Shown here: in pieces, positions 36,119 through 44,308 of the stretch
Position numbering within the stretch: position 1 is the first letter of the stretch
How the letters are laid out: every line of letters begins with the position of its first letter
NCBI RefSeq assembly: GCF_028657195.3
Contig: NZ_JANCPR020000050.1
Location: forward strand, 1-64,000
From: Streptomyces iconiensis
GTDB taxonomy: Bacteria; Actinomycetota; Actinomycetes; Streptomycetales; Streptomycetaceae
Length of the DNA stretch: 64,000 bases
Direction of reading: 5' to 3'
Notes under the pieces: generated by a model
The model's database searches: none
What the model was told of the DNA's origin: nothing
What the model saw: the letters and a program-made list of their open reading frames with translations, nothing else
Made by a program: the position numbers and the translations under genes

Positions 36119-36379
36119 ATGACCACCGCAGAAGCCCCAGAGGTCCCGGAGGCGGCGGAAGCCGCAGAGCCAGGGCAATCGCACGACGAGGAACAGGCCA
36201 GGCGGGAGGCCGTCGTCGCAACGGCCGGTCACATCAGGAACGTGATCGGCGTGCTCCACGCGCTGGACCTGGACGAGACCCCGCCAGCGGCCACGTACAG
36301 CGCGGCGGCTGCCGGGACGGCCGTGGCCGGGGAAACCGTACGTATCGAGGAAGAGGAGCAGGCACATGCGACCGTATGA
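36119..36379 (+). CDS. Small GatC/AtzG-like partner of the amidase
   Basis: 86 residues. The middle part (AGHIRNVIGVLHALDLDETP) resembles the end of GatC-type and AtzG-type small subunits that wrap amidase-signature enzymes; the flanks are acidic low-complexity. It overlaps the amidase gene by 14 bp, which fits a heterodimer. AAGGG sits 8 bases before ATG 36119. The family assignment is by weak resemblance and context, not by a strong motif. Confidence 0.5.
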   Translation: MTTAEAPEVPEAAEAAEPGQSHDEEQARREAVVATAGHIRNVIGVLHALDLDETPPAATYSAAAAGTAVAGETVRIEEEEQAHATV

Positions 36380-37817
36380 GCTGTCGCTCGCCGGAGCGGC
36401 GCGCGCGATCGGGACCCGTGAACTCTCACCGGTCGAGCTGACCGACTCCGTACTGGAGCGGATCGAGGCAACGGAAGGGCACCTGGGCGCGTACGTCGCG
36501 GTCTTCGCCGAGTCCGTGCGCCAGGCGGCGGACCGGGCGGAACGGGACATCGCGGCCGGCCGGTACCTGGGCCCGCTGCACGGCGTGCCCATGGGGCTGA
36601 AGGACCTCATCGACGCGGCCGGAGTGCCGACGACGGCGAGTTCACGGGTGCGCCGGCACCACACGGCGGCCGAGGACAGCACCGTCGCCAGGCGCCTCAG
36701 GGAAGCGGGCGCGCTGCTGCTGGGCAAGACCCACACCCACGAGTTCGCGTACGGCCTGACCACGCCGCAGACCCGTAACGCGTGGGCGGCCGACCGGGTG
36801 GCGGGCGGCTCAAGCGGCGGTTCCGCCGTCGCCGTCGCGGCGGGCGGAGCCACCTTCGCGCTGGGTACGGACACCGGTGGCTCGATCCGCGTGCCCTCGT
36901 CGCTGAACGGTGTCGTCGGCCTCAAGCCCACCTACGGGCTCGTCTCCCGGCACGGTGTGACGCCCCTGTCGTGGTCCCTTGACCACGTGGGCCCCATCAC
37001 GCGCACCGTCCAGGACGCCGGGCTCGTCCTCGCGGCGCTCGCGGGCCACGACCCGAACGACGCCACGTCGCTGAACACCCCCGGCGCCGCCTTCGCCGCC
37101 GGCCACGGCCCGTACGGCGCGGACGACGCGTCCGGCGCCGGCGGGGGAGCCGGCCACACGCGCGAGGACCTGAGGGGGCTGCGCGTCGGGGTGCCGCGCA
37201 ACTACTACTTCGAGCGGGTCGACCCCGAGGTGGAGGCCGCCGTCCGCGCTTCCATCGACCATCTCGCCGCACTCGGCGCCCGGCTCGTGGACATCGACAT
37301 CCCCATGGCCGCCTATGTCCAGGCCGTCCAGTGGGGCCACATGGTGCCCGAGGCCACGGCCTATCACGAGAAGACCCTGCGTACGTCCCCCGAGCTGTAC
37401 GGCCCCGACGTGCGTCTCCTGCTGGAGGCCGGTGAACTCCTCCCGGCGGGCGACTACTTGCGTGCGCAGCGGGCCCGTACTCTCATGCGCCGGGAATGGG
37501 AGCGGCTCTTCGAAGAGGTCGACGTCGTGGCGGCGCCGACCGTGCCCTCCACCGCGGCGCTCAGCGACCGGCCGACGGTGACCTGGCCCGACGGGACCGA
37601 GGAGAGCGTCTCGGACAGCTATGTGCGGCTCTCGGCCCCGGCCAACATCACCGGCATGCCGTCCCTGTCCCTGCCCGTCGGCCACGACGGCGTGGGACTG
37701 CCCATCGGCATGCAGCTCATCGGACGGCCGCTCGGCGAGGCCACGCTGCTGCGTACCGGTGGCGCCTACGAGGCGACGCGAGGGGAGGTCACGCGCCTTG
37801 CACCGGTCACCGTGTGA
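36366..37817 (+). CDS. Amidase signature family hydrolase
   Basis: Hydrolyses a C-N amide bond via the Ser-cisSer-Lys triad. Visible are Lys79 (PMGLKDLID), the glycine-serine loop GGSSGGSAVAVAAGG (Ser149/150) and the nucleophile Ser173 (GTDTGGSIRVPSSL). 483 residues, typical of GatA-like and AtzF-like amidases. GatB is absent, so a tRNA amidotransferase role is unlikely. The substrate is unknown; the divergent MBL hydrolase and the downstream TetR gene suggest a small catabolic or signal-degrading regulon. A short Gly-rich insert lies at about residues 250-262. Confidence 0.9.
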   Translation: MRPYELSLAGAARAIGTRELSPVELTDSVLERIEATEGHLGAYVAVFAESVRQAADRAERDIAAGRYLGPLHGVPMGLKDLIDAAGVPTTASSRVRRHHTAAEDSTVARRLREAGALLLGKTHTHEFAYGLTTPQTRNAWAADRVAGGSSGGSAVAVAAGGATFALGTDTGGSIRVPSSLNGVVGLKPTYGLVSRHGVTPLSWSLDHVGPITRTVQDAGLVLAALAGHDPNDATSLNTPGAAFAAGHGPYGADDASGAGGGAGHTREDLRGLRVGVPRNYYFERVDPEVEAAVRASIDHLAALGARLVDIDIPMAAYVQAVQWGHMVPEATAYHEKTLRTSPELYGPDVRLLLEAGELLPAGDYLRAQRARTLMRREWERLFEEVDVVAAPTVPSTAALSDRPTVTWPDGTEESVSDSYVRLSAPANITGMPSLSLPVGHDGVGLPIGMQLIGRPLGEATLLRTGGAYEATRGEVTRLAPVTV

Positions 37818-37834
37818 CCTCCAGCGCGCAACGT

Positions 37835-37844
37835 CTTTGCGTTA
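37835..37844 (+). promoter_or_regulatory. CTTTGCGTTA motif, copy 3, before the TetR gene
   Basis: Identical 10-mer to copy 1, ending 11 bp before the TetR start and overlapping the expected promoter/SD region. A shorter inverted pair AACG/CGTT surrounds it (37830-37843). It implies autoregulation. Confidence 0.55.
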
Positions 37845-37855
37845 AGGTGTCTGTC

Positions 37856-38428
37856 ATGAGTCCCAAAGCAGCCGCCCGTCCGGGCGGACGCAGCGCCCGC
37901 GTGCAGCAAGCGGTGCACGCGGCTGTGCGTGAACTACAGGCCGAGCACGGCCGCGCCGAGCTCACCGTTCCGCAGATCGCCTCGCGGGCCGGTGTGACAC
38001 CCTCCACGGTCTACCGCCGCTGGGGAGACATCTCCGAGTTGCTGTCCGACGTCGCGGTGGAGCGGTTGCGCCCCGAGACGCCCCCGGCGGATCTCGGCTC
38101 CCTGCGCGAGGACCTGGAGCACTGGGCCGTCGACTTCCTGGAGGAGATGTCCTCGCCGCCCGGCCGCTCGTACATCCGCGACGCGCTCGCGGGGGACCCC
38201 GACGGGGGCAACGCGGGCCAGTGTTCCGCCTACGCCGTCGAGCAGGTGGACACCATCCTGGACCGCGCCACCGCACGCGGTGAACACGTGCCCGACACCG
38301 ACACGTTGATGGACCACGTCGTCGCCCCCATGATGTACCGCATCCTCTTCCGCCCCGGTCTCCTCGACGCCCAGTACGCGCGCGACCTGGTCACCACGGT
38401 CTTCTACCGGCTGATGCCCCTGCCGTGA
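37856..38428 (+). CDS. TetR family transcriptional regulator
   Basis: 190 residues. The N-terminal HTH (about residues 15-60) reads ELTVPQIASRAGVTPSTVYR and WGDISELLSDVAVERL. The C-terminal domain resembles TetR_C_33-type ligand domains (EDLEHWAVDFLEEM, VVAPMMYRILFRPGLL). It lies 38 bp downstream of the amidase gene on the same strand. Because the same 10-mer occurs before this gene and twice in the MBL/amidase divergent promoter, it probably represses all three units. ATG 37856 follows AAGGTG. Confidence 0.9.
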   Translation: MSPKAAARPGGRSARVQQAVHAAVRELQAEHGRAELTVPQIASRAGVTPSTVYRRWGDISELLSDVAVERLRPETPPADLGSLREDLEHWAVDFLEEMSSPPGRSYIRDALAGDPDGGNAGQCSAYAVEQVDTILDRATARGEHVPDTDTLMDHVVAPMMYRILFRPGLLDAQYARDLVTTVFYRLMPLP

Positions 38429-38521
38429 CGTGCGCCGGCGTCTGCCGGGGGGCTGCCTCGGGTGTGTGCTGCCCGGTTACGCCCGGATGCTCGCCGGTCC
38501 GGTGCTGTCGGACGGTGTTTC

Positions 38522-39058
38522 CTACCAGAGCGTCGGAGCGGTCGCGGTGACGGTGGCCGGAGCCGGGGCCATGTCCGTGTCCGTGGCTGGGGCTGGGGCT
38601 GGGGCCGGCGCGAAGGTGCGGTGGACCGGGGCTGTCAGCGCGTACTTGGCTGCCTGGTCGGCCGCCTCGTTCAAGGGGTGGCCGTTGTGGCCGCGTACCC
38701 AGGTGAACTGGACGTCGCGGCCCACCATGAGGGCGGCGGCCTGCTCGATGAGATGGCGGTTGGCGACCGGCTTCTTGCTGGAGTTGAGCCAGCCGTTGCG
38801 CTGCCAGTTCGGCAGCCAGGTCGTCAGGCACCTGATGGCGTAGACGGAGTCGGCGTAGATGGTGACCGGTCCGGTGGTGTCCTCCAACAGGGCGAGTACG
38901 GCGGCCAGTTCGGCAACCTGATTGGTGCCGTGCCCCAGTGCGCCGGAGACGGTGCGGGCCGGTCCTCCGTCCGCGTCGGCGATGACGTACGCCCAGGCGC
39001 ACGGGCCGGGATTGGGGTCGCACGATCCGTCGGTGGCAGCGATGATCCGTTCAGACAT
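38522..39058 (-). CDS. Ribonuclease H type I family protein
   Basis: 178 residues. The RNase HI core has Asp10 (ATDGSCDPNPG), Glu (NQVAELAAVLALL), Asp (IYADSVYAIRCL) and the final Asp (HPLNEAADQAAKYAL), so the four-carboxylate site is complete. It cleaves the RNA strand of RNA/DNA hybrids. A tail of about 35 Ala/Pro/Thr residues (APAPAPAPATDTDM) follows the domain. The start at ATG 39058 puts the catalytic strand at the usual place; no strong SD is visible. It is divergent from the NAD(P)-binding protein gene. Confidence 0.92.
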   Translation of the reverse strand: MSERIIAATDGSCDPNPGPCAWAYVIADADGGPARTVSGALGHGTNQVAELAAVLALLEDTTGPVTIYADSVYAIRCLTTWLPNWQRNGWLNSSKKPVANRHLIEQAAALMVGRDVQFTWVRGHNGHPLNEAADQAAKYALTAPVHRTFAPAPAPAPATDTDMAPAPATVTATAPTLW

Positions 39059-39134
39059 GTACGACAGCAGAGCACAGGTCGGGCCCGGTGCGTGCACCGG
39101 TGCCGGTCTCCGCAGCCCTGAGGAGGACGAAGCA

Positions 39135-40007
39135 GTGAAGATCGTGGTGAGTACGCCGACCGGGCAGGTGGGGTCGCGGGTCGTACAGCTGCTGGTGCAG
39201 GCGGGCGTGCGGCCCACCGTGCTGGTGCGGGACCCGGGCCGGTTGCCGGCACCCGTACGGGAGCGTGTCGACGCTGTCACGTGCGACCAGGGGGACGGCG
39301 ACGCGGTGGTGCGGGCGACGCGGGGCGCCGAGGCGCTGTTCTGGGTCGATCCGCCCACGGGGGACGAGGACCCCGTGGAGGGCTACGCGCGCATGGGTGC
39401 CAACGCGGCGCGCGCCATGCGTGAGAACGCCATCACGCGGACGGTCTTCCTCAGCAGCGGGGGAGCCGAGCTGCGGTCGGGCGCGGGGGAGATCGACGGG
39501 CTCGCGCGTACGGAGGAGCTGCTGGACGCCACGGGCCGCACGGTGCTGCATCTGCGTGCCGGGTATTTCTTCAGCAACCTGCTCGGCGACCTGGACGCGC
39601 TGCGGAACGAGGGCGTACTGCGCACGCCGCTGCCGCTCGACCACCGGATGCCCTGGGTCGACCCCCGCGACATCGGTGACATCGCGGCGGCCCGGCTGCT
39701 GTCGACCGGCTGGTCGGGGCGCCAGGTGCAGGCGGTGCAGGGGCCGGAGGACCTGTCCTTCGCCGAGGTCGCCGCGATCGTGAGCCAGGCCGTCGCGCGC
39801 CCGGTGCGGGCCGAGCGGATCACCCAGGACGAGCTGCGCTCGGCACTGCGGGCAGCCGGGCTCGGTGACAAGCAGGTCGAGGGGATCGTGGGGATGACGG
39901 GCTGGATGCTGGCCGGGTTCGTGCCGGAGGACACCCGCACGGTGCTGACGACCACGCCGACACCCCTGGCCGCCTGGGCACACGCCCACCTGGCACCCCT
40001 GCTCTGA
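39135..40007 (+). CDS. NmrA-like NAD(P)-binding protein
   Basis: 290 residues. The Rossmann motif at the start reads VSTPTGQVGSRVVQLLVQAG, then VFLSSGGAE and a C-terminal substrate domain (PWVDPRDIGDIAAARLL). This is the atypical SDR family of NmrA/QOR2-like proteins, which can act as quinone/NADPH sensors or reductases. GTG 39135 has GAGGAGGA upstream. It resembles the NAD(P)-binding protein at 42112 in fold but is a distinct gene. Confidence 0.85.
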   Translation: MKIVVSTPTGQVGSRVVQLLVQAGVRPTVLVRDPGRLPAPVRERVDAVTCDQGDGDAVVRATRGAEALFWVDPPTGDEDPVEGYARMGANAARAMRENAITRTVFLSSGGAELRSGAGEIDGLARTEELLDATGRTVLHLRAGYFFSNLLGDLDALRNEGVLRTPLPLDHRMPWVDPRDIGDIAAARLLSTGWSGRQVQAVQGPEDLSFAEVAAIVSQAVARPVRAERITQDELRSALRAAGLGDKQVEGIVGMTGWMLAGFVPEDTRTVLTTTPTPLAAWAHAHLAPLL

Positions 40008-40280
40008 CGGCCGGACCGGCGGCTGCCCTCCGGCGGTTGCCCTTCGGTGGCGGTCGTGCGGTCGCGGTCGTGCGGTGACGGTGGTGCGGTGGCGGTCGTG
40101 GTGCGGGGTGGCGGTCGTGCGGTCGCTGCCCCGCGGTCGCTGTCCCGCGATCGTTCCGGTGTCCCCGCCGCTCCTGTCCAGGAGGGCTGCGTGTCAGGGT
40201 GAGGTGGTTGGTGGGGGTACGGAACCCCCTGTGGCGCCCGTGGCGGCTGCGCCCCGGGCCCGACGTGGTGGAGGCACAAC

Positions 40281-40769
40281 ATGTCCTTGCACGAGGTGCA
40301 GATCGACGCGCTGACAGGCGGCCCGGCGAACCTCGCCGGCTACCAGGGCTCAGCGGTACTCGTGGTGAACGTGGCCTCGCGCTGCGGGCTGACCCCGCAG
40401 TACGCGGCCCTGGAGAAGCTGCACGAGCAGTACGCGGAGCGCGGGTTCACGGTGCTGGGGGTGCCGTGCAACCAGTTCATGGAGCAGGAGCCGGGTACGG
40501 CCGAGGAGATCGCCACGTTCTGCTCGGCGACCTACGGCGTCACGTTCCCGATGACGGAGAAGGTGGAGGTCAACGGCGAGGGCCGGCACGAGCTGTACCA
40601 GGGGCTCGTGGACGCACCCGACGCAGAGGGGCACACCGGTGACATCCGGTGGAACTTCGAGAAGTTCCTCGTCGCGCCCGACGGCACCGTGGCAGCCAGG
40701 TTCGCGCCGCAGACCGAGCCCGATGCCCCCGAGGTCGTCTCCGCGCTCGAACGCGTCCTGCCCGCCTGA
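40281..40769 (+). CDS. Glutathione peroxidase family protein
   Basis: 162 residues. It has the peroxidatic Cys35 in NVASRCGLTPQYAALEKL, the Gln region GVPCNQFMEQEPGT with a second Cys, and the WNFEKFLV motif. In actinomycetes such enzymes use thioredoxin or mycothiol systems rather than glutathione and reduce peroxides. GGAGG sits six bases before ATG 40281. The 270 bp before it is a low-complexity run of GCGGTCG-type repeats with no gene. Confidence 0.94.
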   Translation: MSLHEVQIDALTGGPANLAGYQGSAVLVVNVASRCGLTPQYAALEKLHEQYAERGFTVLGVPCNQFMEQEPGTAEEIATFCSATYGVTFPMTEKVEVNGEGRHELYQGLVDAPDAEGHTGDIRWNFEKFLVAPDGTVAARFAPQTEPDAPEVVSALERVLPA

Positions 40770-41006
40770 GCGGCTTACCGCGCGGCGGGGCTCCGGCGAC
40801 GGGGCGGGGCTTCCGGCGACGGTGCGAGGTTCCGGCGACGGTGAGGCTTCGCCGCAGCGGTAGCGGCGCTCCCGCACGTAGGGGGCGGGGGCGCCGCGAC
40901 ACTCCAGTACGGCGCGCGGCCAGCGCGTAAATGTGGGCAAATGGGAAAATCTCCAGAGCGGAGCGGCGTGCTGCGCACTGGTGACGAAACGACACAGGGA
41001 GGCCGG

Positions 41007-42122
41007 GTGCCCCGTAGCCCCCAGGTGCTGGTCAAGGTGCCGTACGTGGCGCCTGTGCTGCTCCTGCTCGGGGGCGCGGCGGCCGACGTGTTCGCGATGC
41101 GCCCCTATTACGGGCTTCCCCTCCTGTCCTGCGCGCCCCTGGTGGCGGGCATCGTCTTCCCTTTCGGCCTGAGCGTGCTGTTCGCGCTGCTGGCCTGCGG
41201 CTCGGCGGCCGGGCTCGCCTACTACACGGGCCGCGAGAGCTCCGCGATGATCACGGACGTGCTCGCCGTGCTGCTCGTGAGCATGGTGGGGCTGTGGATC
41301 AAGTGGCTGGTCGACCGACAGGGACGCAACCTGGCCGTCGCGCTGAACGTCGCCGAGGCGGCGCAGCGTGCCGTGCTGCCCGCACCGCCCGCGGGTGTGG
41401 GCCCGCTCGCGGTTGCCGACCGCTATGTCGCGGCCCAGTTGGGGGCCGCGATCGGCGGTGACCTGTACGCGCTCCAGGAGACCCCGTTCGGGATCCGGGC
41501 GATGATCGGTGATGTCCGGGGCAAAGGACTACGGGCCGTGTCGGCGGTCTCCGTCGTCGTCGGCGCGTTCAGGGAGGCGGCCGAGCACGCGCCGAGCCTG
41601 CACGACCTCGCCGACCGCCTCGACCGGGCGCTCGACCGTGAGGGCGCGCGCCGGCACGACACCCTGGACGACATCGAGGGCTTCGTCACCGCGCTGTTCG
41701 TACAGATCCCGCCGAGCGGTGCGACGGTCACCCTGCTCAACAGGGGGCACCCGGCGCCGTACCTCCTCCACGGAGGAGAGGTGACCTGCCTGGAGCCCTC
41801 CCACCCCGAACTCCCCCTGTCCACGGGCCTCGGGCGCGAGCGCGGCGAAGCCGCCGAGGAGACCTACACCTTCGCGCCCCTGGACTCCCTCGTGCTCGTC
41901 ACGGACGGCGTCACCGAGGCCAGGGACCGCGACGGCGTCTTCTTCGACGTCGTCCGCAGCCTCGGCGGCACCCCGCTGCGCCACCCCGACGAACTGGCCG
42001 ACACCCTGTCCGACTCCGTCACCCACTGGACCGGCGGCCAACGCCAGGACGACATGGCCATCCTCATCCTCACGCGCGTGGGCTCCTCAACGGGCGGCAC
42101 GACGGACGCGCTCACGCCCTGA
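41007..42122 (+). CDS. Membrane-anchored PP2C-type (SpoIIE) phosphatase
   Basis: 371 residues. Three to four hydrophobic helices (about residues 12-100) are followed by a SpoIIE/PP2C_2 domain: GGDLYALQETPFGIRAMIGD with the metal-binding Asp pair, GKGLRAV, LNRGHPAPYLL, VLVTDGVTEARD, and QDDMAILIL. Such proteins dephosphorylate anti-anti-sigma factors in stress and developmental switches. No partner kinase or anti-anti-sigma gene is adjacent. GTG 41007 has GGGAGG upstream; ATG 40941 would add a non-conserved leader. It overlaps the convergent gene by 11 bp. Confidence 0.9.
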   Translation: MPRSPQVLVKVPYVAPVLLLLGGAAADVFAMRPYYGLPLLSCAPLVAGIVFPFGLSVLFALLACGSAAGLAYYTGRESSAMITDVLAVLLVSMVGLWIKWLVDRQGRNLAVALNVAEAAQRAVLPAPPAGVGPLAVADRYVAAQLGAAIGGDLYALQETPFGIRAMIGDVRGKGLRAVSAVSVVVGAFREAAEHAPSLHDLADRLDRALDREGARRHDTLDDIEGFVTALFVQIPPSGATVTLLNRGHPAPYLLHGGEVTCLEPSHPELPLSTGLGRERGEAAEETYTFAPLDSLVLVTDGVTEARDRDGVFFDVVRSLGGTPLRHPDELADTLSDSVTHWTGGQRQDDMAILILTRVGSSTGGTTDALTP

Positions 42123-42936
42123 ACACGTCGGCGTGCTCATGGGCCCAGGTGGTGAAGGTGCGGGGCGGGGTGCCGGTGAGGTCTTCGACGGTGGGGAGGG
42201 GGCGGGGTTCGCCGTGCGGGGGGTTGGTGCGCATGGTGAGGAAGAAGTCGATGTCCTCGTCGGAGAAGCCGGTGGCACGCCATTGGGCGACGATCTCGTC
42301 GGTGGACAGTTCGACGTAGCGCAGCTCCCGGCCGAGTGCCTTGCCCAGGATGCTGACCTGCTGCGGGACCGTGAGTGCCTCGGGGCCCGTCAGCCAGTGT
42401 TCCTGGCCCGCGTGTGACTCGGTGGTGAGGAGGGTGGCGGCGACGGCCGCGATGTCCGCCTCGTGGATCAAGGCGCTCTTCGCGTCGGGGAACGCCTCGC
42501 GGACGACGCCCTCCGTGCGGACCGTGTCCGCCCACTCCAGCGTGTTGGACATGAACTCGACCGGCGCGAGGCCCGTCCAGCCCAGGCCGCCGGCCGCGAT
42601 GGCCTCTTCCAGCGGCGACTTCGCCACGTCGCCCTTGAGCAGGGTCACGCCGCGTATGCCCGAGCGCCGGGCGAGGTCGGCGATCTCCTCGCCGTTGGTC
42701 AGGGGGGCGAAGTCGGCGCCGCCGAAGGTGATGAGGTGCGCGGCGTGCACCCCTTCGAACGCGGCGGCGAGGCTCGCGGTGTCCGTCAGGTCGCCGCCGA
42801 CGACCTCGGCGCCGGCAGGGAGGGCGGCCCGTTCAGGGGTGCGGGTGAGTGCGCGTACCTTGTGCCCGTCCGCGAGGAGCTGGGTGACGAGGTGGCGTCC
42901 TACGGTGCCTGTCGCACCGGTGACGAGGATGGTCAC
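42112..42936 (-). CDS. NAD(P)-binding SDR/NmrA family oxidoreductase
   Basis: 274 residues. The nucleotide-binding motif reads TILVTGATGTVGRHLVTQLL; GDLTDTASLAAAFEGVHAAH and SALIHEADIAAVAATLLT are typical of atypical SDRs. The C-terminal part carries WRATGFSDEDIDFFLTM. It is divergent from the WYL regulator gene at 43176 across 239 bp, so that regulator probably controls it. Confidence 0.9.
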   Translation of the reverse strand: MTILVTGATGTVGRHLVTQLLADGHKVRALTRTPERAALPAGAEVVGGDLTDTASLAAAFEGVHAAHLITFGGADFAPLTNGEEIADLARRSGIRGVTLLKGDVAKSPLEEAIAAGGLGWTGLAPVEFMSNTLEWADTVRTEGVVREAFPDAKSALIHEADIAAVAATLLTTESHAGQEHWLTGPEALTVPQQVSILGKALGRELRYVELSTDEIVAQWRATGFSDEDIDFFLTMRTNPPHGEPRPLPTVEDLTGTPPRTFTTWAHEHADVFRA

Positions 42937-43175
42937 GGGGTTCTCCGTAAGTTGTCAGGCGGCCCGGGAGGGCCGGATGTGGCCTTTGTGGTCTGCGGGT
43001 TGGAGCGCCGCGTCTGTGCCGCGCGTTCCTGTGCGTTCCCGCGTACGTGCCGCGTGCGTGCCCCGTATGTGGGCGGCGGGTGGCGCGGGCGTGCTCCGGG
43101 TTCTGGTTGAGCTGGGGATGACGCTAGGAGCAATCGCGGCCGGATCCTGACCGCGATCGGTGCGAGGCTCTTCGC

Positions 43176-44153
43176 ATGCTGGAGACATCGGGGCGGCTGC
43201 TACGGCTGCTGGGACTGCTGCAGGCGCATCGCGACTGGCCGGGCAGCGAGCTGGCCGGGCGGCTCGGGGTGAGCGCGCGGACGCTGCGGCGTGACGTGGA
43301 CAAGCTGCGGGAGCTGGGTTACCGCGTGGACGCGATCGGCGGTGTGGGCGGCGGCTACCGGATGGCGGCGGGCAGCTCCGTACCCCCGCTGCTGCTCGAC
43401 GACGACGAGGCCGTCGCGGTCGCCGTCGGGCTGCGTACAGCGGCGGGCAGCGCGGTCGCCCGGATCGCCGAGACCTCCGTACGCGCGCTGGCCAAGCTGG
43501 ATCAGGGCCTGCCCTCCCGGCTGCGGCGCCAGGTCGGAGCGCTCAGCTCGGCGCTGGTGACGCTGCCCTCGCCGGGGCCGACCGTCGAACAGGACGTGCT
43601 CATCGCCGTCGCCGCGGCCGTACGGGACCATGAGCGGCTGCGGTTCGACTACGTGGCGCACGGTGGCGGCGAGTCCGTACGGGACGTCGAGCCGTACCGC
43701 CTGGTCCATGACGGACGGCGGTGGTACCTGTTCGCCTGGGACACCGCACGCGAGGACTGGCGGCGCTTCCGCGCCGACCGGCTGACGCTCCGCGTGCCGA
43801 CGGGGCCGCGCTTCACACCGAGGAACCTGCCGGCGCCCGAGGAACGGCTGGGCGGGCACTTCGCCGAGGCGATGACCACCACGCGCTACCGCCACCGCGC
43901 CGTCCTCACCATGCACGCGCCCGCGCACGAGGTGGCCGACGAGGTGCCGCCCACGATCGGCGTGGTCGAGCCCTTGGACGCGGACACCTGCGTCCTCCGC
44001 ATCGGCTCCGACAGCCTGGACCAACTCGCGGTGTGGACGGCCGCGTTCGGATTCGAATTCGAGGTGCGGGAGCCGCCCGAACTGGCCGCGCACATACGAG
44101 GGCTGGCCCAGCGGATGCTGCGCGCGGCGGACGCGGGGGAGCCCGCTTCGTGA
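43176..44153 (+). CDS. HTH/WYL-domain transcriptional regulator (DeoR/YafY type)
   Basis: 325 residues. The N-terminal winged HTH reads LLGLLQAHRDWPGSELAGRL and VSARTLRRDVDKLRELGYRV. The WYL domain spans about residues 140-230 (RLRFDYVAHGGGESVRDVEP, RRWYLFAWDTAREDWRRFR with the WYL triad). A WCX C-terminal extension follows. WYL proteins sense ligands, in some cases nucleic acids. It is placed divergently from the NmrA-like gene, the common local-regulator arrangement. Confidence 0.92.
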   Translation: MLETSGRLLRLLGLLQAHRDWPGSELAGRLGVSARTLRRDVDKLRELGYRVDAIGGVGGGYRMAAGSSVPPLLLDDDEAVAVAVGLRTAAGSAVARIAETSVRALAKLDQGLPSRLRRQVGALSSALVTLPSPGPTVEQDVLIAVAAAVRDHERLRFDYVAHGGGESVRDVEPYRLVHDGRRWYLFAWDTAREDWRRFRADRLTLRVPTGPRFTPRNLPAPEERLGGHFAEAMTTTRYRHRAVLTMHAPAHEVADEVPPTIGVVEPLDADTCVLRIGSDSLDQLAVWTAAFGFEFEVREPPELAAHIRGLAQRMLRAADAGEPAS

Positions 44154-44308
44154 ACCAGGTGCTCGGGGCCAGGTACTCACCCGGCGTGTGCGTGGTGTCG
44201 GGGCCGCCGGTGGCCGGTGGCCCGGCGCGCGGTTCCCCGTGCCCCCTTTGGGGCGTCTTCCTCCCAACAGGGGTAGCGGCGGGGGGAGTTGTGTCTGATG
44301 CTGCGGGC

